Source: Halofilum ochraceum
GTDB taxonomy: Bacteria > Pseudomonadota > Gammaproteobacteria > XJ16 > Halofilaceae
Assembly: GCF_001614315.2 (NCBI RefSeq)
Contig: NZ_LVEG02000009.1
Span: 1 to 64,000 of the forward strand
Direction: 5' to 3'
DNA length: 64,000 nt
The notes under the pieces are model-generated. The model searched no databases, had not been told where the DNA came from, and was given only the letters and a program-made list of their open reading frames with translations. Of this stretch, positions 44,067 to 52,456 are shown one piece after another (position 1 is the first letter of the stretch; each line of letters starts with the position of its first letter). The translations under genes and the position numbers were made by a program.

Positions 44067-44381
44067 TCAGTGGAAGCGCGCGGGCGCCTCGACGATAAAG
44101 GCGCGCGCGACCTCGATCGCGTGATCCGCATCGGTGGTGCGGATGGGATAGAAGTTCTGGAACTGCCCCTCGTCGTCCACGGACACGCCGTCGTAGACGC
44201 CCTCCGTGTCGCAGAACAGCACCACGCGGGGGGCATCCGGGTTCTGCTCGTAGATCGATGCGAGCACCGAATCGATCGCGCGGCTGACGGACGGACCGCC
44301 GTCATCCTGGTCGAAGATCAGGACCACGTCGTCCCGCACCTGCACGCCCACGGTCACGGTGCCGCCTTCGATATCGTTCAT
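44067..44381 (-). CDS. Acidic conserved-looking hypothetical protein
   Basis: A 104-residue cytoplasmic protein that I do not recognise. It is strongly acidic, and its pattern is one compact alpha/beta domain: VTVGVQVRDDVVLIFDQDDGG, SVSRAIDSVLASIYEQNPDAPRVVLFCDTEGVYDGVSVDD, then DADHAIEVARAFIV. Predicted strands alternate with helices. The start is the ATG at 44381 (GTG at 44384 is also possible), with GGAG upstream. It stands alone, convergent with the LysR gene. It is well formed enough to be a real gene. Confidence 0.6.
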   Translation of the reverse strand: MNDIEGGTVTVGVQVRDDVVLIFDQDDGGPSVSRAIDSVLASIYEQNPDAPRVVLFCDTEGVYDGVSVDDEGQFQNFYPIRTTDADHAIEVARAFIVEAPARFH

Positions 44382-44579
44382 CACGCATCACTCCATCGGC
44401 GTTTTACGCCATGTGTCCTGAGTATCATATTAGGGCGGCAACCCGTCGGTGCAACCCCTCAATCCCGTTGAATTACGGCGCTCCCTGTGCCCCGGGGCCG
44501 CCAGGTTACTGTTTTCCGGGCGAATTACGCGCGCCCTGCATAAGTTCGATTCATAAGGATCCGATGTGTTGTGTAAATC

Positions 44580-44736
44580 GGTTCTCGCCAAGGCGCAAAG
44601 AGCGCCAAGAGACGCGAAGAAGGGAAAATCCCGAAAAAGAACCGGGGCACGCTACAAGAGGCTCGGTGAAACACTTCCAGTCGCCCGGCTTCCCCTTGTC
44701 TGCATTCCTTGGCGTTCTTTGCGCCTTGGCGAGAAC
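44580..44736. repeat. Inverted-repeat locus (family B)
   Basis: Arms 44580-44622 (GGTTCTCGCCAAGGCGCAAA...GACGCGAAG) and 44701-44736 (inverse, ending GCGCCTTGGCGAGAACC) flank about 80 bases of core. It lies in the 409-base gap between the acidic hypothetical gene and gspF, about 55 bases beyond the gspF stop. No gene is seen in the gap, and no gspG follows gspF. Confidence 0.88.
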
Positions 44737-44790
44737 CCTTCGCACAGACTTTCTGGTGAAACGCGATATCCGCCAGCCCAAAACGGCGGG

Positions 44791-46008
44791 TCATCCCACC
44801 AGCTGGTTGAGTTCGAAGATTGGGAGAAGGATCGCGAGGACGATCAGCAGGACGACCACGCCCATGACGAGGATCAATGCCGGCTCGAAGATGTTGACCA
44901 GCAGCGAGATCGTCGTCTTCGTCGTGCGTTCCTGGTAGTCGGCGGCGCGGTGGAGCATCGAGTCGAGCTGGCCGGATTCTTCGCCGATGGCAATCAGATG
45001 CAGGAACATCGGCGGGAAGCGGCCGCTGGTCTCCAGCGAGCGGCTCAGGGCGGCGCCTTCGCGTACCTGCACGGCCGCGCGCTCGACGGCATGGCGCAGC
45101 GGGCGGATGCCGATGACCGTCGACGCGATCGACAGGGCCTCGAGCACCGGCACGCCGCTGCTCGCGAGGATCGAGAGCGTTCGGGCGAAGCGGCCCGTAT
45201 CGGCGTCGCGCAACAAGCGGCCGATGACCGGTACGCGCAGCAGCAGGGCGTGAAATCGGTACCGGAACCCAGGGCTGCGCAGCGCCAGGCGGAAGCCGAT
45301 CACGGCGCCGATCAGGATCAGCAGCGTGAGCGGACCCCAGTCACGCAGGAAACCGCTCAGGGCGAGCAGGCCCTGCGTGAGCAGCGGCAGTTCCGCGTCC
45401 AGGGTGTCGAATACGCCTACGACCTGGGGCACGACATACGTCAGCAGCGCGATGACGATGGCCAGCGCGGCGACCGTCAGGATGACGGGGTAGGCCAGTG
45501 CCGCGGTCACCGAACCCCGGGTGTCCTGGCGCTCCTCGGTGTAGTCGGCCAGCCGCTCGAGCACGCCGCCGAGATGGCCGGACTGCTCTCCCGCCCGCAC
45601 GGTGGCAACGTAGATATCCGGGAACGTGCGCGGGAATTCCGCGAATCCGGCCGCGAGACTATAGCCTTCGACGACCCGCGCACGGACCGCGAGGACCAGT
45701 TTCTGCAGGCGCGCCTTCTCCGAGTAGCGTGCGATCGCGCGCAGCGCCTCCTCGACCGGCATGCCCGACTGCACGAGGGTGGCAAGCTGGCGGCTGAAGA
45801 GCGCCAGATCGGCGCCGCTGATGCCGCGCCGTGGGCCGATCGCCGTGCCGCCGCCGCGCTGCTCGCGCTCCGCGGACTCCGCGACCGACAGCGGTGACAG
45901 CCCCTGGTCGCGCAGCTGCTGGCGCACCTGGCGCGCGGTATCGCCCTCCAGGATGCCGCGCAACTCGCGGCCGTCGGGGTCGAGTGCCGTGTATTCGAAG
46001 GCGCTCAG
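44791..46008 (-). CDS. gspF: Type II secretion inner-membrane protein GspF (probable CTG start)
   Basis: A 405-residue platform protein of the type II secretion system. Two GspF domains are seen: one about residues 70-195 (FSRQLATLVQSGMPVEEALRAIARYS, EFPRTFPDIYVATVRAGEQSGHLGGVL) and one about 275-395 (FARTLSILASSGVPVLEALSIA, FPPMFLHLIAIGEESGQLDSML). Three transmembrane helices are clear. The nearest standard start, TTG 45963, would remove the conserved N-terminus SAFEYTALDPDGRE that is encoded in frame upstream. The only start-like codon after the in-frame TAA (the gspE stop) is CTG at 46008, with GGAG 9 bases before it. I take CTG as the start. It follows gspE by 6 bases. Confidence 0.85.
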   Translation of the reverse strand: MSAFEYTALDPDGRELRGILEGDTARQVRQQLRDQGLSPLSVAESAEREQRGGGTAIGPRRGISGADLALFSRQLATLVQSGMPVEEALRAIARYSEKARLQKLVLAVRARVVEGYSLAAGFAEFPRTFPDIYVATVRAGEQSGHLGGVLERLADYTEERQDTRGSVTAALAYPVILTVAALAIVIALLTYVVPQVVGVFDTLDAELPLLTQGLLALSGFLRDWGPLTLLILIGAVIGFRLALRSPGFRYRFHALLLRVPVIGRLLRDADTGRFARTLSILASSGVPVLEALSIASTVIGIRPLRHAVERAAVQVREGAALSRSLETSGRFPPMFLHLIAIGEESGQLDSMLHRAADYQERTTKTTISLLVNIFEPALILVMGVVVLLIVLAILLPIFELNQLVG

Positions 46009-46014
46009 GGCGGG

Positions 46015-47556
46015 TTACTCCAGGATTTCCGGTTCTTCGCCGCGGTCGCCGGATGGCGTGACCCGCAGGACCTCCTCGACCGAGGTCTGACCGGCGCGGA
46101 TCCGCCGCAGGCCATCCGCACGCATGCCCGGCGAATGGCGGCGCGCATGGTGCTCGAGCTCGAACTCGCCGGCACCGTCATGGATCAGGCTGCGCATCGG
46201 GTCGTCGACGGCCACGAGTTCGTAAATCCCGCTGCGGCCGGCGTAACCGGTGCGATTGCAGTGATCGCAGCCCGTCTCTGAAGGTCCCCAGACGTTCGGC
46301 GGATCGTCCGGGTCGAGGTCGAACAGGTGGCATTCGCCGCGCGTCATGACGTGTTCGACGCGGCAGTGCGGGCAGAGCAGCCGTACCAGCCGCTGGGCGA
46401 GGATGCCGACGACCGACGACGACAACAGGAACGGCTCCACACCCATGTCGCGCAGGCGGGTGATGGCGCCGATCGCGGTGTTCGTGTGCAGCGTCGACAG
46501 CACCACATGGCCCGTCAGGCTCGCCTGCACGGCGATCTGCGCCGTTTCCAGGTCGCGGATCTCGCCGACCATGACTACATCCGGGTCCTGGCGCAGGATG
46601 GCGCGCAGCCCCCGGGCGAAGGTCAGGTCGACTTTCGTGTTCACCTGGGTCTGGCCGATGCCGTCGAGGTAATACTCGATCGGGTCCTCGACCGTGAGGA
46701 TCGTCCGGCTGGCGTCATTGAGCCGGGTGATGGACGCGTACAGCGTGGTGGTCTTGCCCGAGCCGGTGGGGCCGGTGACGAGCAGAATGCCGTGCGGGCG
46801 GTGGATCAGGTCATTCAGCAGGCGCGTATCGCGTGAGGACATGCCGAGGTGTTCGACATCCAGGCGCCCGGCCTGTTTGTCCAGCAATCGCATCACGACA
46901 CGCTCGCCGTGGCCCGAGGGCAGGGTGGACACGCGCACGTCCACCGGGCGGCCGGCGATCTTGAGCGAGATGCGGCCGTCCTGCGGGAGGCGTTTCTCCG
47001 AGATGTCGAGCCGCGCCATGACCTTGATGCGCGAGATGATCAGGGGCGCGATCGAGCGCGGTGGCTCCAGGGTTTCCTGCATCACGCCGTCGACCCGCAT
47101 GCGGACCGAGAGCCGCTGCTCGAATGGCTCGATATGCACGTCGGAGGCGTTGTGGCGGACGGCCTCGGTGAGGATCGCGTTGATCAGGCGGATGATGGGG
47201 GCATCATCCTGCGACTCCATCAGATCTTCCGGTTCGGGGAGTGCCTCGGCCGCGCTCGCCAGATCGGCCTCGTCGCCGAGGTCGTCGACCGCATCCAGCG
47301 CGCCGCCGGCGCCGTGCTCGTAGCGTTGCGTCAGCCGGCGTGCGAAGTCCTCGGCCGAGACGTTCTCGAGCGCGACCGGCGTGCCGATGGCCCGCCGCAG
47401 TTCGAGCACGGCATCCGGTGAGGCGTCCGGGCGCAGCACGGCGGTCGCCTGGCCATCGGCCCGCTCCTCCAGCAGCACGCCGTTGCGCCGGGCAAACGAG
47501 TAGCTGACCCGCAGGGGCCGCGTGGCCGCCTCAGTCGCCGTCGCCGTTTCGTTCAT
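46015..47556 (-). CDS. gspE: Type II secretion ATPase GspE
   Basis: A 513-residue cytoplasmic hexameric ATPase that powers type II secretion. It has an N1E-type N-terminus (about 1-110), then the ATPase: APIIRLINAILTEAVRHNASDVHIEPFE, Walker A GPTGSGKTTTLYAS, the Asp box TVEDPIEYYLDG, Walker B DPDVVMVGEIRD, and the His box LTGHVVLSTLHTNTA. The zinc finger has CPHC and CDHC. The 5' end overlaps the gspD stop by 26 bases, with GGAGGCAACG before the ATG, so translation is coupled. It fits the gspC-D-E-F order. Confidence 0.95.
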   Translation of the reverse strand: MNETATATEAATRPLRVSYSFARRNGVLLEERADGQATAVLRPDASPDAVLELRRAIGTPVALENVSAEDFARRLTQRYEHGAGGALDAVDDLGDEADLASAAEALPEPEDLMESQDDAPIIRLINAILTEAVRHNASDVHIEPFEQRLSVRMRVDGVMQETLEPPRSIAPLIISRIKVMARLDISEKRLPQDGRISLKIAGRPVDVRVSTLPSGHGERVVMRLLDKQAGRLDVEHLGMSSRDTRLLNDLIHRPHGILLVTGPTGSGKTTTLYASITRLNDASRTILTVEDPIEYYLDGIGQTQVNTKVDLTFARGLRAILRQDPDVVMVGEIRDLETAQIAVQASLTGHVVLSTLHTNTAIGAITRLRDMGVEPFLLSSSVVGILAQRLVRLLCPHCRVEHVMTRGECHLFDLDPDDPPNVWGPSETGCDHCNRTGYAGRSGIYELVAVDDPMRSLIHDGAGEFELEHHARRHSPGMRADGLRRIRAGQTSVEEVLRVTPSGDRGEEPEILE

Positions 47557-49504
47557 CGTTGCCTCCGCCGCCGAGGGTCGGATTGCGATGGCGCAGTTCC
47601 AGCTCCGGCAGCTCCGGCAGCTCGTCGATCATGAGCGTCTGTTTCTTGCGCTGCCGGTCGACCTGTTCCGCCCGCATGTAGTTGTACTTCTCGCCCGTGT
47701 AGTAATCCGCGAGCTGCTTTTCGCGCAGGATGCGCGGGTGGAGGAATACCATCAGGTTCTGCTTGATCTTGTTCGTGCGCTGATACCGGAACAGCCGCCC
47801 CAATACCGGGATGTCGCCGAGCAGCGGCACCCGTTCGTCGGTCGTGCGCACGGTGTCGTCGATCAGGCCGCCGAGGACCAGCGTCTGGTCGTCCTGCACC
47901 AGCACCGTCGTTTTCAGCGAGCGCTTGTTCGTAACGACGTCGGAGGTGGTCTGGGCGGACGAGGAGAGGCTGGAGACCTCCTGCTCGATGTTCATCTTGA
48001 CGGTATTGCCCTCGTTGATCTGCGGCTTGACCTTGAGCGTGATACCGACGTCGCGGCGCTCGATCGTCTGGAAGGGGTTGGTCGCACTGCCGCCGGTCTG
48101 CTGACTCGAAAAGGACCCGGTCACGAACGGCACGTTCTGTCCGACGACGATCTCGGCCTCCTCGTTGTCCAGCGTCACGAGACTCGGCGTCGAGAGGATG
48201 TTGTTGTTGGCATCCGAGGCCAGCGCCCGTATCAGGACGCCGAAATCCGTGCCCCCCGAGCCCTCGCTCAGGCCGCCGAGCGTCAGACCGCTGTCGGGCA
48301 GCGCGCTTTCGGTCGCAATCTCGAGGATGTTGCTCCCGCCTGACCCGAAACTCGTCAGTGCGGCCGGGGTGTCACCGTCGCCGCTGGTGTCGGCCGCGAC
48401 GAACTGGACGCCGAGCTCCCGGGCCTTGTCCTGGGAAATCTCCGCGATGATGGCCTCGACCAGGACCTGGGCACGCCGGATATCGAGCTGCCGGATGATG
48501 CTCTCCAGGCCATCGAGCCGCCCCGGCGGGCCGGTCAGGATCAACGCGTTCGTATTCTCGTCGGCCTGGATCACGACCTCCTCGTCGTTGCCGTTGCCGC
48601 CCCCCTGGCCCGTTTGTTCGCCATTCGAGACCTCCGCGTCGCTGACCCCCTGGAGGATCTCCGTCATGTCGGCGGCATTGGCGTACTTCAGGTACACCAC
48701 GCGGGTATTGCCCTCGCGTTCCAGCGGCGTATCCAGATTCGCGATCAGGCCGCGCATGCGCAGCCGCTCTTCGCGGCTGCCGCTGATGAGCACGCTGTTC
48801 GTGCGCGTGTCCGCGGCCAGCCGTGCCTGCCCGCCGGTCTGGTCCTGTCCCTGCTGCCCCTGGCTGGCCAGCTGGCCGAGTATGCGCACGACCTCCGAGG
48901 CCGATGCGTGCTCCAGGCGGACGACGTCGACGTCGCTTTCCACCGGCCGGTCGACCCGGTCGATGATCCGCATGATCCGCTGGATATTCGATGCGCTGTC
49001 GGTGACGATCAGTCGGTTGGTCGGCTGGTACGCCGCGAGGTGCCCTTCCTGGGGGAGCAGCGGGCGCAGAATCGGCACCAGCTGCGCGGAGTTGACGTGC
49101 TGGATCGTTACGACCCGGGTCACGAGCTGGCTGCCGCTCTGCGATTCACCGGATGGGATTGCGTCCTGTTTCGCCGCCACTGCCGGTACGATCTTCGTGA
49201 CATCGCCCTGCGGGACGGCCGCGTAACCGTGTACCGAGAGCACGGACAGGAACACGTCGTACAGTTCGCGGTCGTTCACGGGCGTGGATGAAACGACCGT
49301 GATCTTGGCGTTCACGCGCGGGTCGACGATGAAATTGCGCCCGGTGCGTTTCGATACCGTCTGAATCAGTGAGCGCAGCTCGGCGTTCTGCAGATTCAGG
49401 GTGAATGGTTCGGCCCAGGCACTCGCGGACACCACGATGGCAAGCAGCAGACCGAGGATGAGAGCGCCAGGTGGGCCCGTGCGCGGGCGGCGGGTCAGGG
49501 GCAT
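47531..49504 (-). CDS. gspD: Type II secretion outer-membrane secretin GspD
   Basis: A 657-residue secretin forming the outer-membrane channel. A signal peptide (about 1-32, ending SAWA) is followed by N0-N3 domains (FTLNLQNAELRSLIQTVSKRTGRNFIVDPRVNAKITV; VVTIQHVNSAQLVPILRPLLPQ; RLEHASASEVVRILGQL; VYLKYANAADMTEILQGV). The secretin barrel starts near residue 380 (QVLVEAIIAEISQDKARELGVQF) and includes VPFVTGSFSS and the VPLLGDIPVLGRLFRY signature. A pilotin-dependent S-domain is not obvious. The ATG at 49504 is chosen. Confidence 0.95.
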   Translation of the reverse strand: MPLTRRPRTGPPGALILGLLLAIVVSASAWAEPFTLNLQNAELRSLIQTVSKRTGRNFIVDPRVNAKITVVSSTPVNDRELYDVFLSVLSVHGYAAVPQGDVTKIVPAVAAKQDAIPSGESQSGSQLVTRVVTIQHVNSAQLVPILRPLLPQEGHLAAYQPTNRLIVTDSASNIQRIMRIIDRVDRPVESDVDVVRLEHASASEVVRILGQLASQGQQGQDQTGGQARLAADTRTNSVLISGSREERLRMRGLIANLDTPLEREGNTRVVYLKYANAADMTEILQGVSDAEVSNGEQTGQGGGNGNDEEVVIQADENTNALILTGPPGRLDGLESIIRQLDIRRAQVLVEAIIAEISQDKARELGVQFVAADTSGDGDTPAALTSFGSGGSNILEIATESALPDSGLTLGGLSEGSGGTDFGVLIRALASDANNNILSTPSLVTLDNEEAEIVVGQNVPFVTGSFSSQQTGGSATNPFQTIERRDVGITLKVKPQINEGNTVKMNIEQEVSSLSSSAQTTSDVVTNKRSLKTTVLVQDDQTLVLGGLIDDTVRTTDERVPLLGDIPVLGRLFRYQRTNKIKQNLMVFLHPRILREKQLADYYTGEKYNYMRAEQVDRQRKKQTLMIDELPELPELELRHRNPTLGGGGNDERNGDGD

Positions 49505-49656
49505 GGTGTCGTTTGTTCGTTCCTGGTTTCGGGGATGTGTACGCCTCCCTCGCGCAGCGGCGCGGGCAGGATTCTCATATGCCCGGTTGCGACCGTCAAA
49601 CACGGTATGCGCCACGCGGTGACTGCCTGGTGCCGGTGAGCCAGGGGTGGTCATGA

Positions 49657-50562
49657 TCAGCCGGGGTTACCGAGCGGTATCGAGAGCTGTTCGCTGCGAC
49701 CATCGCGGAGAATGGTCACGTTGATCATGCTCGCGTCCCGCAACTCCCGCAGGGCCCGGTTGCCCTGCGCCCGGTCGTTGAGGGGGATACCGTTGACGCG
49801 GGTGACGACATCACTCGGGCGGATCCCCGCTTCCTCCAGCAGCTGCGCCTCATCGGAGCGCGGTTGGATACGAAAACCCACCAGTTCGCCGTCCTCGACG
49901 TAGGGCTGGAAACGGACCATGCGCGCCAGTTCCAGCGGATTCTGCCGAATGCGCTCGCGCAGCGCCCGGGCGCGCTCGATAATGCCCTGGCCCTGGTCGT
50001 CGCCGCCGGTCTGTACCTGCCGGTCGGACTGGCCGGAGGGGACTTTGGCGAGTTCCATGCGCAGCGTCTCGGCCCGCCCGTCGCGCCGCAGCACGACACG
50101 ATCCTCGAAGATGCCGGTGATCCGTGCGCTGCCGGCAATCGTGTCACCGACGGCGTAGACTTTCTCCGGGCCGCCGCCGGTGGCGATGATGGCCAGACCA
50201 CCGCTCTGGCCGGGCGCATACACGCCCAGCAGGGTCAGATTCAGCTGGGTTTCGGGGGCGTCGGTCTCGGTCTCCGGCGAACGTTGCCCGTCATCGTCGG
50301 CAGGCGGTTCGCCGAACAGATGCAGGCGCGCGAGGCGTGCCGTCGGTGCTTCGCCCGTGCTGCTGCCATCGCGGGGCGTTTCGGCAGCGCTCGCGGCGGG
50401 AATCCGGGCGCTTGCCGGCGCCGGCAGCGCCGCCCAGGTCAGACCAGCCAGCTGCCAACCCAGCGCCACGACCAGTACCAGGCCGACCGCATCCGGCAGG
50501 CGCGGGTGGGCCAGGGCCGCGCGCACGCGCTCGGTCCAGTGATGCATATTCGGTGCGCGCAC
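49657..50562 (-). CDS. gspC: Type II secretion protein GspC
   Basis: A 301-residue inner-membrane protein linking the platform to the secretin. One transmembrane helix near residue 25-45 (DAVGLVLVVALGWQLAGLTWAAL) is followed by the homology region (LNLTLLGVYAPGQSGGLAIIATGGGPEKVYAVGDTIAGSARITGIFEDRVVLRRDGRAETLRM). The C-terminal PDZ-like domain is VGFRIQPRSDEAQLLEEAGIRPSDVVTRVNGIPLND...LREL. The start may be ATG 50562 or 50547. It is the first gene of the gsp block. Confidence 0.93.
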   Translation of the reverse strand: MRAPNMHHWTERVRAALAHPRLPDAVGLVLVVALGWQLAGLTWAALPAPASARIPAASAAETPRDGSSTGEAPTARLARLHLFGEPPADDDGQRSPETETDAPETQLNLTLLGVYAPGQSGGLAIIATGGGPEKVYAVGDTIAGSARITGIFEDRVVLRRDGRAETLRMELAKVPSGQSDRQVQTGGDDQGQGIIERARALRERIRQNPLELARMVRFQPYVEDGELVGFRIQPRSDEAQLLEEAGIRPSDVVTRVNGIPLNDRAQGNRALRELRDASMINVTILRDGRSEQLSIPLGNPG

Positions 50563-50739
50563 TGCGCTTTCCTCCGGTCACGGTCCATCAAGTCTAACAG
50601 CACGGTCGCGCGGCGGCGCGCCGCGTGGGCGCGTACGCCCGGTGCGGGTCCTCATTTGCCGCACAGGCAGTCAAGGGCTCATCAGTCCGGCGTCCGGTCT
50701 GATAAACTATAGACCGAGTACCCACCGCGGAGGTCCGCG

Positions 50740-51066
50740 ATGCACGCAGTCTCCCACACCGCCAGTTTCCGTCTCGGGCAGATCGTCCGCCATAAAGAGC
50801 ACGGTTACCGTGGCGTGGTCTACGACGTCGACCCGGCCTACCAGGGCAGTGAGGACTGGTACGACCGCAATTCCGGAACCGCCTCCGCGAGCCGCGAGGC
50901 GCCATGGTATTACGTGATCGTCGACGAAGAAGATGCGGAAACCTACGTGCCTGAGCAGAATCTCGAGGCCGACGAGACCGGGGAGCCCGTGTGGCATCCG
51001 GAACTCGACGAACTGTTTCTCGATTTCCGGGACGGCGTGTACGTCCCGCGCCAGCTAGCCAACTGA
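50740..51066 (+). CDS. hspQ: Heat shock protein HspQ (YccV family)
   Basis: A 108-residue hemimethylated-DNA-binding-domain protein. The family core FRLGQIVRHKEHGYRGVVYDVDPAYQGSEDWYDRN, PWYYVIVDEEDAETYVPEQNL and HPELDELFLDF is complete. In E. coli HspQ is a heat-shock protein that acts as a specificity factor for Lon protease and affects DnaA turnover. It is divergent from gspC and followed by a TerB-like gene 12 bases later, probably in one operon. Confidence 0.93.
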   Translation: MHAVSHTASFRLGQIVRHKEHGYRGVVYDVDPAYQGSEDWYDRNSGTASASREAPWYYVIVDEEDAETYVPEQNLEADETGEPVWHPELDELFLDFRDGVYVPRQLAN

Positions 51067-51078
51067 CGGTGCCCGTCG

Positions 51079-51531
51079 GTGCTGTCGAAAATCCAGTCGT
51101 TCTTTCAGGAGCACCTCGCGCCGGAAGCGGCGGCTGAGGATGCCGGGCATCGCCGCAACCTGGCGGCGGCCGCCCTGCTGATCGAGGTCGCGCGGGCGGA
51201 TTTCGACTTCGACGAGGCCGAACAGGCGACCATCGAGGCCGCCCTGCGCGCGAGCCTCGACGTGACCGACGACGAGGTCGGTGAACTCGTGCGCCTCGCG
51301 CAGGAGGAAAGCCGCGATGCGACCTCCCTGCACCAGTTCACCCGCCTCGTCCACGAAACGCATTCACTGGAAGAAAAGAAAGCGCTGATGCAGCAGCTTT
51401 GGCGCGTGGCCTGGGCCGATGGGCGCATCGACCGCTACGAAGAACAGATCCTGCGCCGGGTCGCGGATCTGATCCACCTGCGCCACGGCGAGTTCATGCA
51501 GGCCAAGCACGCCGCCGCGCCCGAGGGCTGA
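51079..51531 (+). CDS. TerB-like (tellurite resistance TerB domain) protein
   Basis: A 150-residue helical protein of the TerB/DjlA-like co-chaperone superfamily. The pattern LAAAALLIEVARADFDFDEAEQATIEAALR, EEKKALMQQLWRVAWADGRIDRYEEQILRRVADLIHL shows the two conserved acidic repeats (AxADGxxxxxE) that may bind metal. The start appears to be GTG at 51079. It directly follows hspQ, suggesting stress-linked expression. The name reflects homology only; tellurite resistance is not implied. Confidence 0.87.
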   Translation: MLSKIQSFFQEHLAPEAAAEDAGHRRNLAAAALLIEVARADFDFDEAEQATIEAALRASLDVTDDEVGELVRLAQEESRDATSLHQFTRLVHETHSLEEKKALMQQLWRVAWADGRIDRYEEQILRRVADLIHLRHGEFMQAKHAAAPEG

Positions 51532-51566
51532 TCAGAATCTGCCCAGTTTAGGGTCCTGGAAAAGGC

Positions 51567-51821
51567 GGTTCTCGCCAAGGCGCCAAGCCCGCCAAGGGAC
51601 GCGAAGAAAAAGCCAGAGAAAATTGGCATCTCGCAGAGCGGCGGAGGGTCGGGGGAGCGGTCGCTGTCCCGCTTATTCGGATGGATTGCACCCCGTTAGC
51701 GCGCGGCCCTGTCCAACGCGCGGGCTCGGTGGTCCGCGCACACCGCTACTCCGCGCGAACTTGATCTTCGTTATTTTGTGCTTTGCGTCCCTTGGCGGGC
51801 TTGGCGCCTTGGCGAGAACCG
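51567..51821. repeat. Inverted-repeat locus (family B, near-perfect)
   Basis: Arms 51567-51609 (GGTTCTCGCCAAGGCGCCAA...GGGACGCGAAG) and 51781-51821 (inverse, ending GCGCCTTGGCGAGAACCG) enclose about 170 bases of core with no gene. The right arm ends 6 bases before the stop codon of metW. A degenerate family C-like piece (CTCGCAGAGCGGCGGAGG) lies just inside the left arm. Confidence 0.88.
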
Positions 51822-51826
51822 CTTTT

Positions 51827-52456
51827 TCAGGCCGCCGGGGTTCCAGGCTGGCGTCCCCCGTCGCGTTCGAAGCGAAAGACCGCACTCTCACCGAACAGGT
51901 TGGGCAGGATGCGCGTGGCCGGCGTCTCGCGGTGATGGCGATCCACGGCTGCCCGTTCCAGGACCCGATAGCCGTGCGCGTCGCACAGGCGCTCGAAGTC
52001 GTGGACCGTGCACATGTGGATATTGGGCGTGTCGTACCAGTGGTGCGGCAGCGCCCGCGTCACCGGCATGTGGCCGGCGACCGCGAGCTGCAGCCGACAT
52101 TTCCAGTGACCCATGTTCGGGAACGAGGTGACGGCTTCGCGCCCGATGCGCAGCATCTCCCCGAGGATCCGATCGGGAAAATGCAGCGCCTGCAGCGACT
52201 GCGTCATGATCACGTAATCGAAACCGCCGCTGTCGAACTCCGACAGTCCGCGGTCGAGGTCGATCTGCAGCACGTCCACGCCACGGGCGATGCAGCGCGC
52301 GATGTTGTCGGGGTCGATCTCCAGGCCGTAGCCGGTGATCGATTTCGTCTCCGCCAGATGCGCGAGCAGGGCGCCGTCGCCGCAGCCGAGGTCGAGGACG
52401 TGGCTGCCCGGGCGGATCCAGTCGGCGATCAGTTCCAGGTCCCGACGCAGATTCAT
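51827..52456 (-). CDS. metW: Methionine biosynthesis protein MetW (methyltransferase fold)
   Basis: A 209-residue class I methyltransferase-like protein. [32 protein letters not shown] holds the SAM-binding GxGxG, with the family blocks [63 protein letters not shown] and [19 protein letters not shown]. MetW is a partner of MetX that activates homoserine acylation in several proteobacteria. The ATG at 52456 overlaps the metX stop (ATGA), which shows coupling. The 3' end abuts a family B repeat. Confidence 0.94.
   Translation of the reverse strand: MNLRRDLELIADWIRPGSHVLDLGCGDGALLAHLAETKSITGYGLEIDPDNIARCIARGVDVLQIDLDRGLSEFDSGGFDYVIMTQSLQALHFPDRILGEMLRIGREAVTSFPNMGHWKCRLQLAVAGHMPVTRALPHHWYDTPNIHMCTVHDFERLCDAHGYRVLERAAVDRHHRETPATRILPNLFGESAVFRFERDGGRQPGTPAA

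Noticed and set aside
45960-46020. Frameshift or truncation of the gspF 5' end
   Set aside because: The conserved N-terminal residues are in the same frame right up to a CTG with a good ribosome-binding site, so no frameshift is needed.
51079-51531. Tellurite-resistance function for the TerB-like gene
   Set aside because: No other ter genes are near; the domain name only reflects homology.
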